From: Hemileia vastatrix | Taxonomy: Eukaryota; Basidiomycota; Pucciniomycetes; Pucciniales; Zaghouaniaceae | Direction: 5' to 3' | NCBI GenBank assembly: GCA_030280995.1 | Contig: JASXTE010000001.1 | Location: 1,463,501-1,527,500, forward strand | DNA length: 64,000 nt | Part shown: positions 53,536-63,487 of the stretch, in pieces | Numbering within the stretch: position 1 is the first letter of the stretch | Layout: each line of letters begins with the position of its first letter | Made by a program: the position numbers and the translations under genes | The notes under the pieces: model-generated | Told to the model about the DNA's origin: nothing | Database searches by the model: none | Seen by the model: the letters and a program-made list of their open reading frames with translations, nothing else

Positions 53536-53812
53536 TTGCTTATTTTATTCCTGATCCAGAACCCACTCCAGCTATGGTGAAATGTAATGAAGTCACTTAA
53601 AAATTATATTATATTTTCAATGTTAACTTGGCCCATTACAAAGATTATCTGCCAAAGGACTGTGCAGAAGTATTCACAAGAGAGCAAGTTTTAAAATGTC
53701 AATTTAAAATGGCCACTTGACTTGACCATAAACAATGTTGTCAATTTGAATATATTGAAAGATTTAATAGAGCCTCTCCTGAAACGTTTACTGTGCTGTC
53801 TTCATCAAAATA
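53536..53812 (+). pseudogene. Element E antisense gene, exon 2
   Basis: Reads YFIPDPEPTPAMVKC..., then VNLAHYKDYLPKDCAEVFTREQVLKCQFKMAT, which matches B exon 2 (FNNLIAYFQQYPP...MREQLLRDLFKIAN). Several stops. Confirms that D split this gene. Confidence 0.65.
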
Positions 53813-53911
53813 AAAACTTCCTTAATTCTTCAGGCTCCTGCTAGAAATTTTAATGGAACTAAAAAAACTATATATATATATAATCCTAAAAACAACATAC
53901 TACTTTTTTTT

Positions 53912-53940
53912 GTTATTATTATTATTATTATTATTATTTA

Positions 53941-53974
<34 letters not shown>
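53912..53974. repeat. (ATT)n microsatellite
   Basis: About twenty ATT/TTA triplets with one interruption (TTATCATTA), in the AT-rich part of E that matches the AT-only stretches of B, C and D. Confidence 0.95.
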
Positions 53975-53976
<2 letters not shown>

Positions 53977-54120
53977 TGTAAAATTGAAAAGTAGAAAAAA
54001 TTTAGAAATAGAAAATATATAATTATAAATCTGAAAATTATAAAAATTTAAAAAAAAAAATTTTAAAGGTGTTATGAAATTTTGAAAATTAAAATTAAAT
54101 ATATATAAAGATGTGCCCTC

Positions 54121-54915
54121 AGCTATTTAATGAGCCATGCCCTTAACATAATACCCACATCCAAGCGCACCTTGATGTGGGATACACAAAAAATTAAATT
54201 GAAAATAAATATAAATGAACTTTAAAAACTTTTGAAAGACATAATAAACAAAAATAGAAATAATCACTGGGTGGGCTCCCTCCAAATTATAAGAGTAATT
54301 TAGGACCACCAGTTATCATTATCTCTGAAAAAATTAACTTTGATAATTTTGAAATGAAAATAAAATAAAATTCTATCATAAAAATTCAAAAAAAATTTAA
54401 TAAATAAATTTCATAAATCAAAAATAAAACATAAAAAAATCATTTAATCCGGCTTCAAATGAGTGTACTTGATTGATGTTGTTTTAATTCAGTTTATATT
54501 CTTAGTGGACTTCCTATATAACAAAAAAATTTCAGAATCCAACTTGAAACAGGGAAACTATGGTAACAAACACAGTGGGGTAATTTTGTATAGAGAAGCC
54601 AGCCCATCAATTACCCCCAAAATTTCCAGTATTAAATTTAGAAGGTTCCCCTGTGAACAATTCTACCAAAAATAATTACATTCCAACACAATTCTTCACC
54701 ATAGAATTTGTGAAATTCCAATTTAATGATCATTAATTTTTAATGATAGTTTTTTAGTTTATACTCTCTTGCAGAGTAAATCTTCTTTAAATAAAAATAG
54801 AGTAGTTTATCCTCATTTTGAAGGAAATATTCTTTAAATGATGGTAGGTAGCTTATCCTTATTTTGTAGTCAGACTTTGGCAAACCTAGTGTCCCTAGGA
54901 TAGAACCTCTGCATA
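54121..54915 (-). other. Element E non-coding modules and integrase end
   Basis: From left to right: CCACATC 54155-54161 with GATGTGG 54174-54180; long hairpin 54264-54314; a small hairpin at about 54484-54510; H2 as GGGGTAATT 54577-54585 with CAATTACCCC 54608-54617; an H3 remnant near 54640; small hairpins near 54757 (ACTC/GAGT, 7-nt loop) and 54806 (CCTT/GAGG). Near 54890-54905 the minus strand reads the end of integrase (FYPRG-like, as GGTTCTATCCTAGG). All blocks are in the same order as in B. Confidence 0.72.
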
Positions 54916-54919
54916 ATCT

Positions 54920-55973
54920 AAAGGAGTAGTATAAATGGAAGAAAACCTTGTCCCTTTAAGTAAAATAAGAGTTCAAAATTTACTAAGATAAATCTTCTTC
55001 TTTATATTAAAAGGCCATTTGACCAATTGTATTTAATATTTTTGAGATGTAGAATCTGTGTTTTTTATGTTAGGTGAAAGAAATACAACAATATAGTTGC
55101 ACTAAGAAAAGTTATCTAAATGATAGACTTATATGTTTTCATGAAGTTTTTATTTTAATGAACATAAAATAGAATTGAGTCCCTGAAGTTTGGACCTTTC
55201 AAATTATACCTTACAAGTATATATTTATGAGTTTTTGAGTAAAATTTATGAAGTTTTATATAAAAAATGTTATATTTATAAGGGTGTTTTCAAATATGAA
55301 ATGTTAAGTAAATATGATAGTGGTTTTTTGTTATTATGTGTGATTGTTGTATGATAAGTTTTAGATTTCTCTACTAATTTTGACTCTACAGCCTTTATAT
55401 GCATATTCAAGTCATGTGCACCCTTTTTCCCTCCAGAGTCCATCCAGAGTTTTTCCAGAGTATCTCAGAGTTAGTACATAGTTTGTCTGGAGTACCCTGG
55501 AGCTCATAAGGACTTCCAGGCTCAACTAGAAGCTTAAAAACTTGAAAAAATATCTACCAAAATTAAAGATGATAGGTTTAAATCTGGAGAACAACTCATT
55601 AAAGTTTGGTAGCCAGTGGCTAAAAATCATTAATTTTAAGTAAAATATCAAAAATCAACAATAATCAAAAATTATATATATAATTGTTAAAAATATTAGA
55701 AAATAAAAAAAAATTCTTTAAAAATTTCTAAAGGCTCTTGAGAATCCTTCATTTCACTTACATGCATTTTTAAGCCTATATTTGCAGTTCTCGACCAGTA
55801 AATAATTGTTTCATCTTGAATCAATTATTTGACCCATTTTTTCAATAAAAAAATCCATTATTTTTATAAGAAAAGAATATTTAAAGCTAGAATGGCCTTT
55901 CCAATATTCATAATAATCATCCTAATTCAATTACAATTATTTTAAGTGCCATAATAAACTATAGACTGCCACA
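54920..55973 (-). repeat. Element E 5' LTR (diverged)
   Basis: Minus strand reads TGTGGCAGTC from 55973. It contains the counterpart of B's GGACTCCG zone (CCAGAGT-rich, 55430-55510) and, near 54935, AAACCTTGTCCCTTTAAGT like the B LTR end. The exact 3' boundary is uncertain. Confidence 0.68.
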
Positions 55974-56985
55974 GGGCTATTAGTAGTCTTCCCTCTTAGG
56001 TCTTAATAATTTGATGTCTTAAAATAATTGAGGAAACAGTTGTGCAAGTCAAACCAAATTATTGGGAAATTTCAGTGGGAGAGCAAACACCTCTCTCAAT
56101 ACCAATTATCTCAGCTCATTATTAAGTAACCTTTCAGGCTCCTCCATCTATTATAGGAAGGAACAAAGAAACTTTGGGCCAAAAATATAGTTAGTATGAA
56201 TGATAAAAAAGTACTTGATACTTAAAAAATGGAAGAGGAAAAATTTGGCTGATTTATGTTCATATGAGAGACATGTGAGTAGCGGTGGATACTATGTAAA
56301 ATTTGAGGTGAGAACCAATGCAGATAGATTGGAAGCCACTGAAAAATAGAATTATTGAAAAAATTAGCAATTTCTTCTCTCTGATTGGTATATTGTTGTG
56401 TTGCTCATAAGATCTTTTCTTTTCTTTAAATTTTGGGGCTTCTTACCTTTTATTTGACTGTAATACTTAAGTTTGAATTTTTGATATATATGGCTGACTT
56501 GTCTTTGTGTGACTCAAAATTTTTTTTCTTAATCTTAAACAACTTTGAATTAACCATAAATTTTTAAGTTTTATGGGCCAAGTTTTAATCACTGCTTGAT
56601 TAAAAAATTAAAATCAAATCCACCCATACCTCTACCATCTCTACTAGCATCATTCTTCTTAATCAGGAAATCTTTAGGGTCTAGTCTCAAAGAATCAAAT
56701 TCCTGTTAAGAAAATATAATCCTCACCAAATTAATACAAAAAAAAGTCTAAACCAAATAATTAGAATCTTACATTCAACAATGACTCAAACATTAATACA
56801 CAAAGAAATACTATTATTGAATGCCTGAATGACTATCACTTTTAGATGTTAATGATAAATCTGAAAATGGTCTCTATTTACTATGAGCTTCCCCAATCAA
56901 AAACTTTATTTGTTTTAAAGTTTAAGTCAAAACTTTTGAAGAATTAAAGTTACTCTCCTATTAAATCTAACCCTTTGATAGTAAT
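55974..56985. other. Intergenic, nothing recognised
   Basis: About 1 kb of AT-rich sequence to the right of element E. It starts GGGCTATTAG. No open frame or repeat could be assigned. Confidence 0.5.
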
Positions 56986-57751
56986 TGTCAGCCAGGCTGC
57001 TAGACTTACCCAGTAAAATAATTAATTATTTACTGGATGAAGCCACCCCTTATTATTTTAATTATTTAATTATAAATTAGATACATTAAAATTACCTATA
57101 ATAAATTAACTAATTACAGAATGGTAAATTTAATGAATAATTAAAATTAAATATAAAAATGTCCCTTATATTTTTATTCTCTAACACCGTGCTCATTGAC
57201 AGGTTAAGAGAAATATAAATTTATAGATTTTAAATAAAAATAAAAATTTAATATTCAATTAAAAATAAATATATACAAAAAACTCAAAATTTGTATTTAG
57301 AATTGACCTTTACTGTCAAGGTACGCTTTTGGTCTAGAAGATTTGGTATGAAGTTTCTATGAGGATTTTAAGGATTTTAAATAAACTCTCAAAAATTTGG
57401 TACGTATTTCTTAATCTAAGTGATTTATTACTCAAATATAAGAGGTAGGGTTTAAATATTGTTATAAGTTATTGATTAGAATTACGCTCTTGTAACTACT
57501 AATGAGATGAGATATAAAAATAAGTATTGTGTTGTAAATAGTAATAATAAAGTAAGTTGGTAAAGGAATGAATAAAAAACAACCAAAAGAGAGGCCTTAT
57601 ATAGGAAAAGGAGGGACAAAGCACGGCAATCAAATTCTGAAAACAGTAGTATGAGAGAGAGAGAAAAAGAATATTCCAGAAGGAGTATTTTCAAATAATA
57701 AAGTTGTTCTAAAAAGAAGGCATCAAAAAGATGTATTTACAGAGTATGTCA
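56986..57751 (-). repeat. LTR-like repeat, full copy, minus orientation
   Basis: 766 bp. Minus strand starts TGACATACTCTG and ends CTGGCTGACA. It holds a promoter-like CTATATAAGGCCTCTC at about 57590-57610 (minus). Two parts of it recur on the plus strand at 57788-58117 and 58152-58595, in swapped order. No coding capacity. Could be a solo LTR; TGACA at both ends might instead be a target duplication. Confidence 0.65.
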
Positions 57752-57787
57752 GAAATACATCAATTTATTTAATATTTACTGTAGAAG

Positions 57788-58117
57788 TCAATTCTAAATA
57801 AGAAATTTGAGTTTTTGTATATATTTAATATGATTTGAATATTAAAATCTTATTTTAATTTAAAATCTATTTTTTAATATAAATCTTTATTTCTTCCAAC
57901 CTGTCAAATGAGCACGGTGTTAGAGAAAAAATATAAGGGACAATTTTATATTTAATTTTAATTATTCATTTAATTTTATTATTCTGTAATTAGTTAATTT
58001 ATTATAAGTAATTTTAATGTAACTAATTTATAATTAAATAATTAAAATGATAAGGTGCGGCTTCATCCAGTAAATAATTAATTATTTCACTGGGTAAGTC
58101 TAGTAGCCTGGCTGACA
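57788..58117 (+). repeat. LTR-like repeat, 3' part, plus orientation
   Basis: Starts GTCAATTCTAAATA, passes GAGCACGGTGTTAGAG (57911-57926) and ends GTAGCCTGGCTGACA. It is the reverse complement of about 56986-57325, somewhat diverged. Confidence 0.75.
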
Positions 58118-58151
58118 TTTACATTAAATATTAAATAATTTAATTTATTCA

Positions 58152-58595
58152 TGTCATACTCTGTAAATACATCTTTTTGACACCTTCTTTTTAGAACAAC
58201 TTTATTATTTTAAAATATTCCTTCTGTAATATTCCTTTTTTATCTCTCTCATATTACTGATTTTAGAATTTTATTGCCGTGCTTTTTCTCTCCTTTGCCT
58301 ATATAAGGCCTCTCTTTTTGGTTGTTTTTGATCATGCCATTACTTACTTACATTTAACAAACATTTGTTTCATTTAAATACTTATTGCTATCTATTGTTG
58401 TTTTTAGTAATTACATCTACGTAGTACTATCTCTTTAATTTATAATAATAATAAAATTCCTTACCTCTTATATTTGAGTAAAATAAATAAAAGATATAAA
58501 AACGTACTTTACACTTTGAAATCCTAAAATTCCACTGTTACCACCATTGGACCGCCGTTTAAAACCTTCTAGACATAAAAGACCCCTTGACAGTA
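58152..58595 (+). repeat. LTR-like repeat, 5' part, plus orientation
   Basis: Starts TGTCATACTCTGTAAATAC, contains CCTATATAAGGCCTCTC (about 58299-58315) and ends near CCTTGACAGTAA. It is the reverse complement of about 57326-57751. The TATA-like site suggests the U3/R zone of an LTR. Confidence 0.75.
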
Positions 58596-59433
58596 ATAAA
58601 ATATCAAACTCTTAGGCCACTAATATTTTAGGAGAAGGAAGATAAATAGAGGATTCTTAAAAGCATATCTGATTAATTTTATGCATCCTAATAGAGGGTA
58701 TTAAAGTACTGGATTCCACATCAAAAAAATGTCCTTTCTTAAAATAAAAATAAAAATAATAGGGGGTGTTAAACATTACCACATACACCATTCAAGCAAG
58801 CCTCAAAATGGTACCAAGTAAGTCATTATAATTTGAATTACACCCCCATTAATTGGTATACTTCAACAGCATGCTTTTCCCTACACACACCATCTGTTGG
58901 GTACATTCAAGCCCCTCAAGCACTTCTTCCCCTTAACTTGATTAGTCAGAATTAGGTACACACACACCCATAACTTAAAGTTTTTCTTCACCTAATCCTT
59001 AAGGATAAATTTATACATGCACAGTACCTTGTGCATAAAGTCTTAAGCCCCCCCTAACATCATACTCCAACCCTTACTTCCTCCCACCCTTGATTACTCT
59101 TGCTCTTATTTTTTACCTCCAAACACTAACATATGAAAAACTGCACATGGTGAAGAACAACTCATAATAATTATCTTTTTCAAAAATTGAGAAGCATAAG
59201 AAGAAAGGTATCATACTAACTTATAGTTCTATTATTTGTAGCTGATCAGTTCATCTGTAACACAGCTGGTGAGGCAGGTCAACAGTATTCAAGTATTTTG
59301 ATGATGTGCCACCTTGTACCAGCCTGGTTGTTGGGACGTCAGTTCTCAAGTCATTTCACATTGAATTTCTATTTTTTAAATTGAGTTGTGAGTGAGCCGT
59401 TTCTGATATTTGGGTTTCACATAAATTAAAACT
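58596..59433. other. Intergenic, nothing recognised
   Basis: About 840 bp, AT-rich with a CCCCCTTAAC / CACACACAC-type composition in 58780-59060. No convincing ORF or repeat. Confidence 0.45.
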
Positions 59434-59490
59434 TTGAGAATAGTTATAGCAAGTGTTATTTATTGCACCTTACTCCAACAATCAAAATCT

Positions 59491-59943
59491 ATGACAAAAA
59501 CAAATTTACATGTTATTTTATTGATTTGTTTGACTTCAGTTTCAATATTATCTGGGTTGGGGGGCGTGGCCTACTTTTTTCTCCAAGTGGATTCAACTGG
59601 AAATTTTACTGGAAAATCAACTACTTTAAGTAGAAAGTACGGCTGGGTGGTTCCAATGTACATGATTACATTCCTTTTTGTTGGGTCCTTATTTTTTATT
59701 GATCAATATATATTAGAATCATGGGCTGGCGGGCTGGAGATCAAATCACTATTGAACCTACAAATCAGCCAAAAGATCAAACAAATTACATTTTATTCCC
59801 CTCAAAAAGTTATTTGTGGGTTTGCTTCACATCTCAAAGCCAACAATAAAACAGCCTCTTTACTTTCTCCACAAGACTCACTTATCTTTGATATGATGTC
59901 TTTGCAGAATCTCATTAAAAGCTGTTCCATTTGCAAAAGCTGA
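59491..59943 (+). CDS. Hypothetical small membrane protein
   Basis: 150 codons from ATG 59491 (MTKTNLHVILLICL) to TGA 59941. Two hydrophobic segments, residues about 7-30 (ILLICLTSVSILSGLGGVAYFFL) and about 53-75 (VPMYMITFLFVGSLFFI), separated by a Ser/Thr-rich loop with a possible N-glycosylation site (NFTGKS). The tail has SCSICKS. The first segment could be a signal anchor. No family is recognised and no homologue lies in the window. It may be part of a spliced gene or a chance ORF. Confidence 0.35.
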   Translation: MTKTNLHVILLICLTSVSILSGLGGVAYFFLQVDSTGNFTGKSTTLSRKYGWVVPMYMITFLFVGSLFFIDQYILESWAGGLEIKSLLNLQISQKIKQITFYSPQKVICGFASHLKANNKTASLLSPQDSLIFDMMSLQNLIKSCSICKS

Positions 59944-60089
59944 AAGTCAAAAATTTTAGATGTGGTCTACCCTCAACGCACTCAATTTATTCCTGCATCT
60001 GAGCCACACAAAAAAAATGACTTGAAAAAAATGGCAAGGAAGACTTGAATCATAAATCTCTCGGGAGATCCTCTGGCAATTAACCAATC

Positions 60090-60468
60090 CTAACAAAGAT
60101 TTAGTGATATAAGACAAACTGAAATAGAAAAAAGAATAAAAATATTAGCTTGATAAGGTGATGATAAAAGATAAGAGACAGAAAAACTTACAGTGATGAT
60201 GAATATATAAATTTGAGCAGGAGTCCAGGATGATGTGGGATTGGGGGCGAAGGGGTCTGATGTGCAGTGGATTGCGGGAATGTGTGTATTTATGAGCTGA
60301 ATTGTGGTTGGGGTTATGGTGTAAGAATAGGAAGTATTTGACCAAATTTTTGACATGTATAACCTCAAGTCTTCCATTTATGATGGCGTCTTTGAATGGA
60401 GTTTTGAGACAGAAGTCTGCCAGGCATATATGGTAATGTTTGACACCCCCTGAGAAAGGCTTTATCAC
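60090..60468 (-). other. Possible spliced gene fragment, minus strand
   Basis: Two overlapping minus-strand frames: one reads KHYHICLADFCLKTPFKDAI and KNLVKYFLFLHH (60450-60310), the other from ATG 60377. A good donor GTAAGT (60191-60186) and acceptor TTTCAG bracket a 73-nt intron 60119-60191 with a CTAAT branch-like site. The mix of frames suggests a decayed exon. Function unknown. Confidence 0.25.
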
Positions 60469-60688
60469 CTTTCATTCCTTTTCTTTTGTTCCCTCTCTTT
60501 CATTTCATTTAAATTCTTTATGATATTTTTTTTATTTTCTCTTCTTTATTATGGTTATTTGTATACAGATGGCAAAATAGGGTTACAATATACTTATATA
60601 TAATAGGGGGTATCAATGTTCAGGGATCTGCAATTAGGGATCAGTAAATTTTTTTCCCGGGATCAGACATTATTAATTGCGGAAGATT

Positions 60689-60720
60689 CTTATCCACTAG
60701 CCCCAGGGCTAGTGGATAAG
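60689..60720. other. Perfect 32-bp palindrome
   Basis: Arms of 15 nt (CTTATCCACTAGCCC and GGGCTAGTGGATAAG) with a CA centre. It lies in a relatively GC-rich patch (60600-60770) with repeated GGGATC(T/A)G words, about 320 bp before the Harbinger transposase. It may be subterminal sequence of that transposon. Confidence 0.9.
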
Positions 60721-61040
60721 TAATCCACGATAATGCATTATCCCGCCTCTTATACCCCAATTTCCATTCCTAATTCCTAATCCCAAACTCATCTCATCCA
60801 TGATGGATTTGCAAGAAAGTCACATGACTCATAATTGCTGATGCCATCCTTAAGTCTTTCCTCACTCTATGCTACTTAGTTTTGGTGGCAAACACTTAAG
60901 TTTTTTTTCTATCTACACACCCCAACTGCACATTTGGAGGTGAATTCCCACTTCCCTCATCACATAACCCTTCCACCGGCAACAATGAAATACCTCTCTA
61001 CTAGACGGCTACTCACTCCACTATTAATTCCATCACTTAA

Positions 61041-62246
61041 CTTTTAGTTCTCTACTATAAATCTGACTATGATTTGGAAGATGCTTTAGCTTATATGTGT
61101 TTACTTTCCAAAAAGTGTTACATCAACACCAGGGGGCCAAATCTTTATCATGATCCCCGATATGATCTGGCCTCCATTCTCAACATTCCTCATTTAAACT
61201 TCACCCAACTTTTTAGAACTTCTCCCGATTCTTTCTTCAAACTTTATCAACTCATTTCTGAACATCCTATCTTCCATAACAATGCTCATAACAAACAGCA
61301 TAATCCTGCCATCCAACTTGCTGTTGCTCTATGTTGCTTTGGCTCAAATGGAAATGGTGCTGCCGTAAGACGTTTGGATAATCTCTTTAACATAGGATAT
61401 GGTACCGTGATATTATACACCAAGCGCTGTATGATTGCTATCCTTTCCCTCAAGTCTCAAACTCTTGCTTGGCCAACTCCAGAACAGCAACTTGAATCCT
61501 CTCAAGTAATGCAAGCTGAAGGTTTCCCTGGCTGTGTAGGATTTGTTGATGGCACAACTATACCTTTGAGTTCAAAGCCTGCTCATGATGGCAACCATTA
61601 TTTTGACCGCAAAAAAAGGTTTCTTCCAAATCTTCTCCAAGTTCTCATCTTTTACAATCTAACTTTTTATCTTCTTTCTAGATACTCTATCGCTGTTCAA
61701 CTTGTATGTGATGTCAATAAAAAATTTATTGCTTTTCACAGTGGCTGCCCTGGATCATGTCATGACTCTTCCGTCTTCCAAAGAATGAGGATTTCTCAAT
61801 CCCCTGACTCATACTTTGACGAATCTCAGTACCTCCTTGCAGACTCAGCATATGCAAGTGGAAAGTACATTATACCTGCTTTCCGTGGTGCAACTTCAGA
61901 AAATGACCCCAAAACTGCCTTTAATTATCCCCTTGCACAATCAAGAGTACTAATTGAACATGCTATAGCTATTTTAAAAGGACAATTTTCTAGTCTTCGG
62001 GAGCTCAGAATCCAATTTCAAAAAAAATTGGAGATCAAAACTGCAAATCATTGGATATTGACTTGCGTAATACTCCACAATATTCTAGCTGATTTAAAGG
62101 ATTAGTGGAATGATCTTTACGAAGAAGAGGATCCTTAACCACCACCGGCACTCCCCTCCCTTGATTCACAAATCATTCAATCAACTGGCATACGTTCCAT
62201 TATAATGCCAATTACTCTCCAACATTTCACTTTGCAACGCTTTTAA
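61041..62246 (+). pseudogene. PIF/Harbinger transposase (DDE_Tnp_4 type) with one intron
   Basis: The frame is open from 61041; the first in-frame ATG is at 61095. The catalytic triad is complete: Asp in GFVDGTTIPL (61548-61550), Asp in LLADSAYASGKY (61842-61844), Glu in SRVLIEHAIAILKG (61956-61958). A 63-nt in-frame insert at 61619-61681 (GTTTCT ... CTAAC at 61659 ... TTCTAG) interrupts KK/RYSIAVQLV, which fits an intron rather than coding. Stops TAG 62103 and TAA 62136 break the C-terminal tail; reading on gives WNDLYEEEDP and MPITLQHFTLQRF to TAA 62244. Both stops could arise by C to T from CAG and CAA. The partner Myb-like ORF usual for Harbinger elements is not seen. Confidence 0.85.
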
Positions 62247-63084
62247 TTTTTAATTTTTACATTTTCATACTTTCTAAATGTCCTCTTTGTGTACTTTATT
62301 CACTTGGTTTTGTATTTTGGTTTTTTGCATATTCATTTTTTTTTGAATTTACGGTGAATATCTTTTTTTTGGATGGCTCATTGGTTTTCTTTCACCAGCT
62401 CAACATGAAATTGCATATTCTCTGAAATTGCATATTTTGTCAGTGATTTTTTTTTTCATTCATCCCTCATATCCTTTTCCTATTCTCCTCCAACATCCCT
62501 CAAACAATTTGGTTTCATTCATTTTGTCATCTCATCTCTCCAGGTAAGTCATTTTATTCTTTTTTTTTGATTTTTTGATTACTAATTATAATTTTTTTTT
62601 GTTTTTTTCTGTTTATTTTATTTTTTTTATCTAAATTTTTTTTGTAAGTGGTTATTTTGGATTTCAATGGTATAATTAAACTTTTTTTTCTCTCACTTTT
62701 TACTTTATTTTTTAGCTCCATCACCCTACTCTTCATCCCTCCTTGGCATTGTCATTATCCCCCCTTTCCCTTATTTCACTTTTTTTTGGCTCCATTTCAT
62801 TGAAACACATACATTGCACATTCTTTATGCATTTCACTTACTCCATATTCAATTTCCCCACAATTCCAACATCAATTTTTCTCACTCTATTTTTCCTACT
62901 TTTCAATCAAGGTAAGTTTCATCTCGTTTTTTTCATGCCTATATGATATCTCATTCCTTTTATGAAAACTTCATACTTAAATATATGTATGACTCTTATC
63001 TGGATAACAGTGAACTTATAAAACTCCTTTTGATCTCATCTTCATTACCACTTTTCAAGTTTTTGTAAAATTTTGAAAATCAGA
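62247..63084. other. T-rich region, nothing recognised
   Basis: About 840 bp of pyrimidine-rich sequence with CAGGTAAG-like sites near 62541 and 62909 that look like splice donors. No open frame of note. It may be leader or intron sequence for the gene starting near 63488. Confidence 0.4.
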
Positions 63085-63088
63085 CTCG

Positions 63089-63420
63089 TAATTAGGGTGA
63101 AGTTTATTCAAATCTAATTTTCTTTTTACTGAAGATTCTCCTGAAGGCTAACTTTCATTTCCTGCAAACAGATTTGAATTTGATTCAGTGGTTGCTGAGA
63201 TATTGACCGTTGAAGTTGAGCCTTTTTTTTCCCAATTTAAATTTTTATTTCATTTTTTTATTTGGCAAATTAGGGTTATGTTTATTTGAATCACATGTCC
63301 TTTAAATGAAGATTCTACTAAAGCATATCTTTCATTTCCCACAAGCAGGTTTGAATTAGGTTCAGTGGTTGCTGAGATTTTGACCTTTGAAGTTGAGACT
63401 TTTTTCCAAATTTCACTTGT
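63089..63420 (+). repeat. Diverged direct repeat, two copies of about 155 bp
   Basis: Copies at about 63089-63240 and 63266-63412 share TTAGGGT, TGAAGATTCT, CTTTCATTTCC, CAGTGGTTGCTGAGAT and TGAAGTTGAG. No ORF. Purpose unknown. Confidence 0.75.
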
Positions 63421-63487
63421 CTTATTTCACATTTTTATATTGCATATTTAGAGGATAAGGATTCTGAAACTCTTATATGATTATTAT

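Larger units (their letters stand above)
53536..55973 (-). mobile_element. Element E, right part: antisense exon 2, non-coding modules, integrase end, LTR
   Basis: Continuation of E after D. In reverse it reads: LTR (55973 to about 54920), a short integrase end, small hairpins, H2, long hairpin, CCACATC module, AT-rich stretch, antisense exon 2. Gag, protease, RT and most of integrase are missing, so E is an internal-deletion derivative that kept the non-coding modules and the antisense gene. Confidence 0.8.

Noticed and set aside
57482..57694. Short Leu/Phe-rich minus-strand frame
   Set aside because: It lies inside the LTR-like repeat and is not kept in the second copy.
62554..62946. Short frames in the T-rich zone after the transposase
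   Set aside because: Low-complexity translation (Lys/Ile or Phe/Ser runs) with no recognisable motif.
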